In this document: positions 43,309 to 55,598 of the stretch, piece after piece | How positions within the stretch are numbered: the stretch's first letter is position 1 | Layout: every line of letters begins with the position of its first letter | Source of the DNA: Syngnathus acus | Lineage: Eukaryota; Chordata; Actinopteri; Syngnathiformes; Syngnathidae | NCBI RefSeq assembly: GCF_901709675.1 | Contig: NC_051106.1 | Span: 2,118,001-2,182,000, forward strand | Direction of reading: 5' to 3' | Length of the DNA stretch: 64,000 bases | Notes under the pieces: generated by a model | Seen by the model: only the letters and a program-made list of their open reading frames with translations | Databases searched by the model: none | Told to the model about the DNA's origin: nothing | Program-made: the position numbers and the translations under genes

Positions 43309-46300
43309 ACCCCTCCGTGAGTCGTCACCTTATCGTGGTGGAGGGGTTTGCGTGCCCCTATGATCCTAGGAGCCATGTTGTCTGGGGCTTCATGCCCCTG
43401 GTAGGGTCACCCATGGCAAACGGGTCCTAGGTGAGGGGCCAGACAAAGCACGGCTCACACTAGCCCCTTATGATGAATAACATAAATGGATTTCGTTTTC
43501 CCTCGCCCGGACGCGGGTCACCGGGGCCCCCCTCTGGAGCCAGGCTTGGAGGCGGGGCTCGAAGGCGAGCGTCTGGTGGCCGGGCCTTCGCCCATGGGGC
43601 CCGGCCGGGCACAGCCCGAAAAGGAAACATGGGTCCCCCTTCCCATGGGCTCACCCCCTGTGGGAGGGGCCAAAGGGGCCGGGTGCAGTGTAAGCTGGGC
43701 GGCGGCCAAAGGCAGGGACCTTGGCGGTCTGATCCCCGGCTGCAGAAGCTGGCTCTTGGGACATGGAATGTCACCTCTCTGGCTGGAAAGGAGCCCGAGC
43801 TGGTGTGCGAGGCAGAAAAGTTCCGACTAGACATAGTCGGACTTGCCTCCACGCACAGTTTGGGTTCCGGTACAAGCCCTCTCGAGAGGGGCTGGACTCT
43901 CTTCCACTCTGGAGTTGCCCACGGTGAGAGGCGTCGAGCAGGTGTGGGTATACTTATTGCCCCCCGCCTGGGCGCCTACACATTGGGGTTCACCCCGGTG
44001 AACGAGAGGGTAGCCTCCCTCCGCCTTCGGGTGGGGGGACGGGTCCTGACTGTTGTTTGTGTCTATGCACCAAACGGCAGCTCAGAGTACCCACCATTCT
44101 TGGGGTCCCTGGAGGAAGAGCTGGAGAGCGCTCCTTCTGGGGACTCCATCGTTCTACTGGGTGACTTCAATGCTCACGTGGGCAATGACAGTGAGACCTG
44201 GAAGGGCGTGATTGGGAGGAACGGCCCCCCCGATCTGAACCCGAGCGGTGTTCTATTATTGGACTTCTGTGCTCGACACGGATTTTCTATCATGAACACC
44301 ATGTTCAGACATAAGGGTGTCCATGTGTGCACTTGGTCCCAGGACACCCTAGGCCGCAGTTCGATGATCGACTTTGTAGTCGTGTCATCGGATTTGCGGC
44401 CGCATGTTTTGGACACTCGGGCAAAGAGAGGGGTGGAGCTGTCAACTGATCACCACCTGGTGGTGGGTTGGCTCTGATGGTGGGGGAAGATGCCCGTCCG
44501 ACCTGGCAGACCCAAACGCTCTGTGAGGGTCTGCTGGGAACGTCTGGCAGAATCCCCTGTCAGGAAGAGCTTCAACTCCCACCTCCGGCAGAGCTTTTCC
44601 CACGTCCCGGGGGAGGCGGGGGACATTGAGTCCGAGTGGACCTTGTTCCGCGCCTCCATTGTTGAGGCGGCCGACCGGAGCTGTGGCCGTAAGGTCATTG
44701 GTGCCTGTCGTGGCGGCAATCCCCGAACCCGCTGGTGGACACCGGCGGTAAGGGATGCCGTCAAGCTGAAGAAGGAGTCCTATCTGGCCGTTTTGGCCTG
44801 CGGGACTCCGGAGGCAGCTGACAGGTACCGGATGGCCAAGCGGAACGCGGCTTCGGCGGTTGCTGAGGCAAAAGCCCGGGCGTGGGAGGAGTTTGGCGAG
44901 GCCATGGAGAATGACTTCCGGACGGCTTCGAGGAAATTCTGGTCCACCATCCGGCGTCTCAGGAGGGGGAAGCAGTGCAACGTCAACACTGTCTACAGTG
45001 GGGAGGGCGTGCTGCTGACCTCGACTCGGGACGTCGTGTGTCGGTGGGGAGAATACTTCGAAGACCTCCTCAATTCCACCTACACGCCTTCCATTGTGGA
45101 AGCAGGGCCTGGGGACTCTGAGGCGGACTCTCCAATCTCTGGGGTCGAAGTCACTGAGGTAGTTAAAAAACTCCTCGGTGGCAAGGCCCCGGGGGTGGAT
45201 GAGATCCGCCCGGAGTTCTTAAGGGCTCTGGATGTTGTGGGGCTGTCATGGCTGACACGCCTCTACAACATTACGTGGACAGTGCCTCTGGATTGGCAGA
45301 CTGGGGTGGTGGTTCCCCTCTTTAAGAAGGGGAACCGGAGGGTGTGTTCCAATTACAGGGGAATTACACTCCTCAGCCTCCCTGGTAAGGTCTATTCCGG
45401 GGTGCTGGAGAGGAGGGTTCGTCGGGAGGTCGAACCTCGGATTCAGGAGGAGCAGTGTGGCTTTCGTCCTGGCCGTGGAACAGTGGACCAGCTCTTCACC
45501 CTCAGCAGGATCCTCGAGGGTGCATGGGAGTTTGCCACATGTGTTTTGTGGACTTGGAGAAGGCGTTCGACCGTGTCCCTCGGGAGGTTTTGTGGGGGGG
45601 GCTTCGGGAGTACGGGGTACCGAGCCAACTGATAAGGGCGGTTCGGTCCCTGTATCACCGATGCCAGAGTTTGGTCCGCATTTCCGGCAGTAAGTCGGAT
45701 TCGTTCCCAGTGAGGGTTGGACTCCGCCAAGGCTGCCCTTTGTCACCGATTCTGTTCATAATTTTTATGGACAGAATTTCTAGGCGCAGCCGAGGCGTTG
45801 AGGGGGTCCGGTTTGGGGACCTCAGCATCGCGTCTCTGCTTTTTGCAGACGACGTGGTGCTGTTGGCTTCTTCAGGCCGTGATCTCCAGCTCTCACTGGA
45901 GCGGTTCGCAGCCGAGTGTGAAGCGGTCGGGATGAGGGTCAGCACCTCCAAATCCGAGTCCATGGTCCTCAGGGTGGAATGCCCTCTGCGGATCGGGGAT
46001 GAGATCCTGCCCCAAGTGGAGGAGTTTAAGTATCTTGGGGTCTTGTTCACGAGTGAGGGGAGGATGGAGCGCGAGATCGACAGGCGGATCGGTGCAGCGT
46101 CGGCAGTAATGCGGACTCTGTACCGGTCCGTCGTGGTAAAGAGAGAGCTGAGCCAAAAGGCAAAGCTCTCAATTTACCGGTCGATTTACGTTCCTACCCT
46201 CACCTATGGTCACAAGCTATGGGTCGTGACCGAAAGAACGAGATCCCGGATACATGCGGCCGAAATTAGTTTTCTCCGCAGGATGTCCGGGCTCTCCCTT

Positions 46301-46340
46301 AGAGATAGGGTGAGAAGCTCGGTCATCCGGGAGAGACTCG
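43309..46340 (+). mobile_element. Broken APE-type non-LTR retrotransposon (LINE)
   Basis: The 5' end begins near CCCCTCCGTGAGTCGTCACC, followed by a leader of about 160 bp. A single large open frame then carries an AP-type endonuclease and a reverse transcriptase. The 3' end is lost shortly after the palm and thumb region, with no tail. This is a common teleost family of RTE/CR1/Rex-like elements; the exact clade needs a tree. It sits about 0.8 kb upstream of the crip2 start. Confidence 0.9.
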
Positions 46341-46357
46341 CAAAACATGATTTATAG
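43470..46357 (+). pseudogene. LINE endonuclease-reverse transcriptase, inactivated
   Basis: The endonuclease part (43470-44474) shows [17 protein letters not shown] near 44160 and STDHHLV near 44442, typical of APE-type nucleases. A TGA stop at 44475-44477 interrupts the frame; the same frame then continues (44478 to about 45535) through GGKAPGVDEIRPEFL and NYRGITLLSLPGKV of the reverse transcriptase. Near 45535 a small deletion shifts the frame. The rest (about 45538-46340) carries MCFVDLEKAFDRVPREVLWG, GLRQGCPLSP and the catalytic FADD at 45842-45853. Similarity is lost after RVRSSVIRE, so the C-terminal part of the protein is missing. Compared with the remembered family, about three residues are also missing in frame near 45280. 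The copy cannot make an intact protein but is only lightly damaged, suggesting fairly recent insertion. Confidence 0.88.
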
Positions 46358-49230
46358 GAGGCCTTCGAAAACACATTATGTGCATTAACGGCACACCGAA
46401 GGAAACTTCAACGGGGCCTGCAGCATTATCTGAGTTTGATACCCCTGTAGTCTGCAAGCTTGACTGCTTTTAAGCTTTGCTGAGGCACTTTGCCCTTTCG
46501 GGTAGCTGTGGGCCCGGCTTCACAGAATCACAATGCTCCCTTTGAGAGCCACTGACTCGTAGGAATGCATTGAGGCAATGGAAGAGCGCCTTGGGTGGAT
46601 CCCGTGCCTCCTCCGCTTCTAATAAAAACGTCAAGCGTCATACGTGGAGAACGACTGAGTCAAACGTTTCATTATCACGTTCTCAGGCGGAGCGACTGAG
46701 GTCATGCACTTTCACACGTACTGTAGGTGTCGTCTGTCTGGCTGACGAAAAACAGACGCCGGTGGCGGAAGAGCAGATTTCAGTACAGTATTGCAAGCCT
46801 GGAGTACAGTAAGCTTTGTTTCCACCGATCAGCATAATATCTATCATTTTTGTAGTAGTTCAACCAATTTTCGAGATTATATCACTTTCTGGCACCCTTT
46901 TATTGGTGGGACAATACGGTAGTGCCAGGCTTGGTCGTAAATTTTTGTATAGTCTATATTTTGTTGCCTTTATTGCAAGGCAAGGACACGGCAATGTTCT
47001 TTCTCTTTGCTCCAGTAGACTCGCAACTGAACTGTATATCCTCATATACACTTGGAACATTCAATTCTGGCCCTCAGTGACTTTTGTTCTTTGCAGTTGC
47101 TAAACCAGCAGTAAAAATTCAACAGTGGTTGTAAATTGAGACACGGCAGGGTCGCATCTGGTCGAATTTCTTGAGAGGCGACAGACATATTTGCTGTGAG
47201 CATCTGTCGGAAGTCGGGCGTTGCCGGCACATGCACAGGCCGAACTAACAGGTTTGCGTTCAATATTGAAACATTCCCAAAAGGCCCGCCTCACCGGCTG
47301 CCGGATTATTTTAGAAACAGACGGCGTGCGGCGTATAGGAGGCGACGGCAGCAAGATGATAACATGCCGCCGGGCAGACTTGAGTGTTGAGTGTGATTCC
47401 AAAGGACAGATACATTATCTGGTGGATAAGACTTAAGAGCTTTGCTTTGTCTCCTGGCGTCTCTTTTTGGCTATTTCTGCATGACGGATGCAACTATGTT
47501 AGGTTGGCCCAACACATCAGTTAGGTTTAGGGGTTAAAGTTGATGTCAGGACTTTGAGCTCAGGGGAAGGTTTGAATCAGTTCAGGGTTCGTATCTGTCA
47601 CAGACTAAGTGACCTGCTGCAGTGGGATTGGATAAGCCTGCGGAGACACAACAAAGCGCCTGTTTGTGTTTCTACCAAGGAGCGGGAGGGCGAGTGACAT
47701 TTTCTTTGGTGATGGCCAGTTGTGGGGGTTATACCCAGTGGGAGAGCACTTGAGATTCCATTGGAGTCCATTTTTAGGCATGTAGGTCCCAAATGTCTTC
47801 TTTCGTCACTGTGGCAGCACTTTGATTATTATTAGGCAGAGGAATGAGGCGGGGAAATATTTTTCATCCATCCATTTCATCCTGTTCAGTTTATATAAAA
47901 AAGGGATCCGCAAGAACGCTGCTATGCTGCCCTCTAGCGCCAGTTAAAGTGTACTGACGTCAAAATCAAATAAAAATATTCAAGGTTTAAGGAACATCGT
48001 AAAAGTTTAATAAACAGTGCTTCATAAACCCTTTGCCAAAAATGTGGTAGAAAACAGAAACAAATAAGTTACACGGTCGCAGCCGTGATTTCTTTTTTTC
48101 CCCAATCATTAGTGTGAACCACCTAGGAAAATAGCATAGAAAGTTTGCAAACTAAGACCCTCACTCACATACCCTTTATATATATATTAGCTAAATATAT
48201 TTTTACATTTCATTTTTTCTCCTGCAAGAACAGCAGTCCCCCCCCCAAAAGTGAATATAAATTACACATATCAAACAGGAACAGTCTTGCATTTTGCTTT
48301 GTTTTTCATCATTAACACACACACACTCAGTCGATGCATAGACTCAAGGACATCTTCTACGATTTAACGGTTTCAAGACCTCTTCATAGGCCTTTGAGAG
48401 AGAAAAAATAATTCTGTGACTGTCGCCATAGCAACAGACCAGAAACTGGGACCCTTGAGACTAAGCGAAAACATCCACCCTCCTAACAGTGAAATGGATG
48501 TAGAATGTGTGCGTACGTGTGTGTGTGTGTTCGTGCGCACAGCAGAGTATGCCAAGTATAAAACCACATGTAAAATGAATCAATAACAAGGAAGGGGGAA
48601 TCAGCGATGCTTGAGCCCAAGAAGAGGCCTCTTGGCTGGGGTAGATCGCGATGGCCTTGACCGCCGTCAACTTGCACACTAAATAAATAGCATAGCAATG
48701 AACCAGGCAAATTTAAATACCATAAACTACATAAATATCAGTTGGGGGGGGGGGGGTCGCCTTGAGTCCCTACACCAGGAGGAGGTCTCCTGGTTGGGGT
48801 AGAGAAGCTTCCAACAGTCCTCACATGTGGTAAAAGCCCCAGTGAAAAGTGTTTTGTGTGTGTGTGGTGCTCAGTCTATTGCAGGCCTGCCCTTTGAATC
48901 CTTCACAGTAACCGACAGGCAGCCATCCGATTGGCTGAAATAAATTAGAAATAACAGGAAACTGAACACACTCAAGATATATCACAAAAACTATGAACAA
49001 GAGTAATAAACACAACAGGAACCACAAAGTAGCCACACAGGACAGAAGGAATTACAATACCCTGGATATGTACAGTGTTATAATTCTTTTTTTTTTGATT
49101 GTCAAAAAAGCATTAACTCTTCCAAAACGCTAGAGTGCAACAGGGGCGCCACCTTCCTGTAAAAAGGTCAAAGGCCCTGGAAAGGCGGGAAGGGGCAAAA
49201 GCCTGGTGATCGCTGCAGGCGTGCGTGCAT
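46358..49230. other. Spacer between the LINE and mideas
   Basis: No exon recognised on either strand. Part of this may be the 3' UTR of mideas, but I could not place its polyadenylation site. A G homopolymer lies near 48746. Confidence 0.4.
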
Positions 49231-49269
49231 GTGCGTATGTATGTATGTATGTATGTATGTATGTATGTG

Positions 49270-49300
<31 letters not shown>

Positions 49301-49307
49301 ATATATA

Positions 49308-49369
<62 letters not shown>

Positions 49370-49382
49370 TATATATATATAA
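49231..49382. repeat. Compound TATG/TG/TA microsatellite
   Basis: A run of TATG units, then TA and TG blocks, then a pure TA tract ending near 49380. It is probably within the 3' UTR or downstream flank of mideas. Open frames over it encode only Tyr-Ile or Cys-Val alternation. Confidence 0.95.
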
Positions 49383-49464
49383 AAGTAGCGTGGCTTTTGA
49401 TTGGAGGTTGTAGAGCTTAGAGAACCCGCACACGTCCCTGAAGGTGCGGCTGCATTGAAGTGCG

Positions 49465-52400
49465 TCACTGCCAGTCGTCATCGTCGTCGTCCTCACTGTC
49501 GGACGTGACGTCGTCCTCATCATCGCTGTCGCCGCCTGCCTGCCGCGTGCCGTTCTGCTGCCGGGCGGCCATGAAAGCGGCGGCCTGGGCGGCAGCCTGG
49601 GTGGCGCGGGCGCGCTCCTCTGCCTCCTTCTGGCGCAGGGCGGCGGCCTTCTTTTCCTGCTCGGCGTGGCTCTTCATGTGAGCGCTACGGCTCTTCACCT
49701 TGTAAAACACCCTGGTGGAGAGACAGGACAGAACTCTGTTGTGCAAGTCCCACGTGATGATTTAACGGTGTTCATGTAATATTCAAGAACTGACCTGCCA
49801 CATTTCTTGCAGGGGAACTCTCCCTCGGGGCCGCCGACACCCTTGTTGCCCGTTGGGGTGCTGGTCCTTGTTGGGGGGCCGATAGCATGGGGAGGGGGAG
49901 GCGGTAGCGGTCGATCCCTGGCCACGACGTCCTCCTGGGCCCTCATGATCAGGACGCTGGTGGTCTGCGCACAGTGGAAGATGTCATGTGAGGCTGAAAA
50001 ACAAGCTTTCCTGCAGAGATCGCCAAACGACGTTACACAAGTCCACTAGGGGGGCAGCAAGCACAATAAACACAATAACACGGCAATGGTAAAATTTGCG
50101 TTTTTAGTTCTTAATATTCAGATGACACAACTCATGACCTGGCAATGAGACTAAAGTGGGCTCAGAAAGTCACTTAACGAAAGCAAGAAAACGGGTGGAT
50201 AAGTGAGGCTTTGTTCGTCCGCACTTTTCCTTTGTGCATTGTGTTCCTTTTCCCGTCCGACTCACGTTCTCGGCCGCCCCAACGGGGCCGACATCCTGCT
50301 TCCTGTCGGCTGAGCCTTCCCACATCTTGCTGTCCTCCTCCCGCCGCTGAGAGGCCTGCGGAGGCATTTACGATGAGTGGCCAATCCCTGCCACCGCTTA
50401 AAATGAAAGCAGACGTGCGATGCTGACCTTATTTGGGTTGGTCTCGCCTTCTTCGGTCGCCGCGCCGTCCGGAGGCGACGCCTCGCCGTAGACGAGTGTC
50501 CCGTTGCGGCCCACCTTGATGTGCTTTTTGTACGCGTAGTAAAACTCCACGCACTGCCCTACCGTCTTGGTGCTCACCTGCAGAACGAGACAAATCGATG
50601 TTGGTATGCATGCAGACTGTTTTTAAAGGTCGCTACCAGATTTTATGTTGTCACACTTGCCTGCTTTTGCACCATGAAGAAATCCTTCTTGCAGGTGGCC
50701 ATGCCTTTGTTGAACTGACGTCGCTCGGCCGCAGACCACTTGTCGGAGCCTGATGGACACGATCAAATATTTAGCATGCAAGCGGCGTGCTAGCGGCTAA
50801 ACCCCCCCCCCCCCGCCTTTAAAACACAGATGATCAACAATGGCTCTCCTGTCTCCTGCCCATGGGGGAGGGAGGCGGTAGATTAAACACACGCTGGAAC
50901 AGCACCCCCTGTGGAACCCCCCCGACCAACCCCCCACCCCTGCTCGCCCATCACCCACGCCCTCTTGGCTCGGGCAGCTGCCAACACTCAGAGGGAATGT
51001 TTGGAAAGTCCGTCACATTTGTACTTGCTGCCATTTTAAACACAACAGTGGCGCAATCTTATCGACACAATTTAACCGTTTCATAACGCTCGTCTTTATC
51101 ACCTAGAACTAATAGAGCGTATGCATGCGTGATGCACTTGTTATTTCGTCCACTTGGGGTCACCATCTTTACACTATTTCCGTGTACCAGCGAGGACGGC
51201 GGTCTTTAAGGCAAACCTGGGTAGTGGTAGTCGGACAACGGATGGGACTTGGGAAAGACGGGATCGCTGAGCATGAGCAGTGATAAAGCTGCCTGAAAAA
51301 CAAGCAAAACATTCATTGGCTTGCAAATCGGTGCCCCAAGGCGGGGGTGCCGCAAGTGGCTCACCATGATGTCGCCGCTGCAGCGGTGCAGACAATGGTG
51401 GGCCAGCTCCTGGTTGCAGCCTCCTCCGTACAAAGCGCTGGAACATGCCAGGTGCATCAGGTCTTTCACTGACAAGGACAAAGAGAATTTAGGGATCACC
51501 TCATCCGCACGCCTCTGTCAGTTGACTTTTCAGGGATGGGGGGGGGGGGGGTACCTCTTTTGTGGTAGTCAGGCTTGTCCTCCAGCTGGGTCAGCGGGGC
51601 CCAGAGCAGCTCGGCTCTGTGAGGGTCCAGCTCCACCAGGGAGCGTGGCCTCAGATCCGGCACCTCTGCTTGGTACCGTGAGCCCAGATTGATCCGTCTG
51701 GTGAAATAGGGATTGTTCATATGAGTGAATGACTTTGTATTGACGGCAAATATTGCTTTGTGTTGACAAATTATGCTTCCTGTTACTGACTTCACACCTC
51801 ACATATTTCAGGTCGTGGTACCTCGAGATACATGTTTAATTTGTTCTGTGACCAAGCTTGTACCTCAAAAACATGTAAACAAGAGTCACACCTCTCATGA
51901 ATCGTGACAAGAACATCGCGTGACGTGGACTTTTAGCGATTTTTTAGTTTTTTTTTTTTTTGCCCAAGGTGCTGTTTATCGTGTTTGTGTTTATCAGACG
52001 GCTTACGATTGCCGAAGATGACTCAGCAAAGCAGTGCTGGCTTTGCAAATTCAACACGTTTCACTGAGGACAGCTCATGATTCAGCTCGGTGTTATGATC
52101 TGGATAATTGCCTGTGGAGCGTGCACTACAGTGAGGTGTGTGTGTGTGTGTGTGTGTACTTTCACTGAAAACAGGCAAACACTCACGGCTCAATGCTGAC
52201 TGGAGTGGCCTCACTCACTGCGGACAGAACTGGAGGAGTCATGTCGTAGCTACCTGAACCAGCAAAAAATAAATAAAAAATAAAAAAAACAGCTTCTGAT
52301 TAAGGGATCAAATTAAGGTTAGGGTTTGACTTTTGTTTGTTTGGTGTACCTGAGCAGAGCAGGCTGCGGGTGGCCGACTTGGGCGTGGCGGACGGTGGTG

Positions 52401-55400
52401 CCGCTGCCGCCAGGAACGTAGAGAAGTAGAGGCCAGTGCCCTCACGCACAGGACTGAGGATAGGCGGCGGCGTGTAGGGCGGCACGGCCAGCGGGTTATC
52501 GGCCAGGCGGACGGGCGAGCGCAGGTGGCTGTGGTACGGCGTGACAGCCGAGTAGATGGCAGGCGGCGCCATGAAGGCGCCCGGCTTGGGCGGTGGGATG
52601 AAGAGGGGCTCGGGCCGGGGGCGCCGCTTCAGCTTTTTCACGTCATCGTCTGCTCGCGCGCCCTCGCCGTTCTGAGGAAACACCATGTTCCACCAATTCA
52701 ATTTCCTTTTTTTTTCCTATGCTAACTTATTATCCAACTCGTGCAACAACAATATAAATGTATGACTGTACTTTTTTTTCATGAATATTTGATTTTATTT
52801 CACCTTAGTTATGGTGAATTTTAATCTGTTTATGTTTAGTAACATAAATGTGTCATCTCATTAGTGTTAATGTTTTTGGTTTTAATTGTTAGAGATATGC
52901 CTATTTTTTCCCACTTGCTGGACAATTCATAAAATAAATGTCCATTTGCATTAATCAGTTTTATCTGGGACAGCGTCGACTCCCTTTTCCAATCAAATGA
53001 AGGGGAAATGTGAGGAGCATGGCAATGGGGGGGCAGGGGGAAAGATGGATATGGGTGGGGGATGGGCGGCGAGTCTATGTGTGTGTATGCAAGGTGGGGG
53101 GGTGCTATGTAAGGCCCTTTTGGCGTAATAGCTGGAATTTCCACACAGAGAGGACGCGATGGCTCTCGTCACGTTCCAACATGGGGTTATTGTTTCCATT
53201 GTGGCATCATGAATAACTGGTGAGAGGAAGGGTCGCATTCATTTGCATCAATCATGACAACATGCGTAACTCAGATGGCTGTGGTCTTTTGTTTTGTTTT
53301 CACTGCATGGATTAGTTTGTTCCTCAAATGTCCGATGCTAAAAGTCTCACCTCTGTCTGAATGAATAAATGTATGGTGACTTAATGGCAATGACAAGGCG
53401 CCACTGGTACCTGCTCCGAGCCCTCAGTCAGCGAGCTCCTCAGCGAGCGGCGACGAGTGACGATGACGGACGGCTTGCGCTCGGCGCCGGCGCTCTCCAG
53501 CGGGTTGGGGGGCCTGGACGGCGGTGGCCGGTTGGACGTCTGCGCCGCATCCTCGACGCACGGCGCCAACTCCAGTCGGCGCACCGGCACCGACACGGGG
53601 ATAACGAGCGGGAGCAGGCCGTCGTCTCGCGGCCGCTTCATGCCCGGCTGGGTGGGACCCCAGGGTTTGTGCGCCTCCTGGGGAACAGGACAGAGAAAAC
53701 TAATCAAATGGGTGCATTGGAATCGAGTAAATATTGAGATATCTGCCTCCTGCTGAAAACGTCTGTGAGCGAGTCCTTCAGTCCTTAGACACTTAGGAAC
53801 AGTTTTACAACTGGAACCAAAATGTTGTGTCCTGAACCATTTTTTAAATTTTTTATTTACGTGCGTAATGTTTGCATTTGTCTAAAACGGTTTGAAATAT
53901 TTGTAACTTTTGCCGCCAGTGGTGCACAACCTAATGTGACTGTTGTTTGGTGGTGGAAACGCCCAGGCAGCACCCCAGCGTGGTGCTGCCTGGAGAGAGG
54001 TTTTGCTGAGTGCTGCATGAAGTGAGTGCGTGAGTGTTCGTGTGCGGCGCTGGGGGGGGTGTAGTGAGCCTCTCTGCTTTGATGGATTTGGGGGGGGTGC
54101 AGGCATGCAACCAAGCACACAAGATGTCAGCGGGCAAAATGTAGGCCACGTTGCGTTCCACTGACTGAGTGTTGTTGAGCAACTTGTTGTGTAATCGCCG
54201 CGCATGACTCTGCATGATACTGGCCGGCTGGAGTCGAGTTCCTATTTGTGTTTATTGAAATGTAACACGGGCAGGTTCATTTTGTATAAGTGGGATATTG
54301 TTTTGTGGACAAGCCAACGGTTAAGATTCAGAACCTGAACTATGACAAGTCAGGCCACGTACCTTGATGTCCTGTGATGGCAGCGTCTCCATCTCTGAGG
54401 CCTTCTGTGCAAGCGTTTCCAAGTTGACTTCCTGCGACACCCTGCGCTTCCGCCGCGGCGTGCTCTGGATGACCCCTGTTGGGGCCGCCAAGATGTCGGT
54501 GTCGCCGCGTGTCCCGTTCTGGAGGTCTTGCAGCGCCGGGTCGCCTGGGAAGGGGTTGTCATCCGACGGTGCGCCGCCTTCCTTGGAGAGGCGCCGCGAC
54601 CTCCGGAGGTTCTGCGTCTGGGGTAATGGATCGGGCAGAAAGGAGGGAAGCGACGGCGGGTCTGATGGGTGTGGCTCTGGGGTGATGTCCTGGATGAGAG
54701 AGTCCTGGATTTGGGGGGGAGCGGCCGCCAACGACGGCTCCTGGGAGTGTGCGAACTGCGGGTGGGAGTGCACGTTGGGCGGGTAGTAGTCGAGCACATG
54801 CTGGCTTTGTTGTTGCAACTGCTGATGTTGCATTTGGAGCTGCTGCTGCTGCTGCTGAAGTTGTTGCTGGATGAGGTTCTGCTGCTGTAGCCGGGGGAAC
54901 TTGGCCTGTGTGGAGTAGTTGGGCGGGTTGGGCAACCTGGCGTTGCCTTGGTAGCTTTGGTAGTAGGCGGGCAGGTGCTGCCGGGGCTGCCCGAAGGCCA
55001 GCTGAAAGGGCTGCAAGACGGAGCTCCCCACCGGGTGGGACGCGCTGTTCGGCTGGGGGTTCAGCGCTCCAGGTTTCAGGGTCTCCTGAAAGGACTGCTG
55101 CTGGTTCCAACCGAGGCCCCTTGCCTTCACGGCGTCTCGGTAGAAGTCCGGCGTCGGGTCGGGTCCTGCCGGCTGCTCGTCTCCGGCCTTGTCTTTTACG
55201 AAGGCTGTCTGGTTCCCCGAGTCGGTCAAGTAGTTGGCAAAGTTCTGTCCCCAGTTGGCCACGCTGGTCCAAGTGGCGGCTCTAAGTTGCGGCTGACCGG
55301 ACTCCTGGTGGGCCCACTTCATAGGTACCGTCTGCTGATAGTGACCCCTGTTCTGGTCACCCTTGTCAGGGCTGAAGATAACCGAGTTGAGGTACACACG

Positions 55401-55598
55401 ATGGCCCTCTGGATTGGACGCCGCGTCGCTCACTGCCACCGTTTTCTCGGGCTCCTCCCCATCCTGGACATAGTAGGACCCTTCGGTACGCTGGCCGCTC
55501 TCCTTCATGACTCCAGCGGGATCAGAAAAAAACGTGATTCGTTTGCCCGTTCGTTTTGCGCCAGGTTTCTGCTGGGCCGGCACGCTCATGGTCAGCAT
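49465..55598 (-). CDS. mideas: Mitotic deacetylase-associated SANT protein (ELMSAN1/MIDEAS)
   Basis: Twelve coding exons on the minus strand: 54363-55598 (the exon itself begins at about 55741), 53411-53677, 52350-52671, 52187-52253, 51555-51697, 51365-51468, 51217-51292, 50661-50749, 50428-50577, 50266-50346, 49795-49964 and 49465-49711. They sum to 2952 bp, 983 residues, in frame. The N-terminal part is disordered, with a Gln-rich run near residues 235-275. Conserved motifs are [34 protein letters not shown] and [22 protein letters not shown]2 lies at about 631-738 ([14 protein letters not shown]), SANT at about 740-795 ([28 protein letters not shown]). A C2H2 zinc finger (CKKCGR ... HMKSH) falls at about 896-922, and the tail is acidic. 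MIDEAS is the ELM2-SANT scaffold of the MiDAC histone deacetylase complex with HDAC1/2 and DNTTIP1. The intron between the two SANT exons uses a GC donor. Confidence 0.95.
51811..51890. mobile_element. MITE fragment in a mideas intron
   Basis: The stretch around CGTGGTACCTCGAGATAC and GTTCTGTGACCAAGCTTGTA resembles a widespread fish MITE class. Only one end is seen, so the assignment is tentative. Confidence 0.3.

Noticed and set aside
43518-45746. Several minus-strand open frames over the LINE
   Set aside because: They are shadows of the GC-rich plus-strand endonuclease-reverse transcriptase reading frame.
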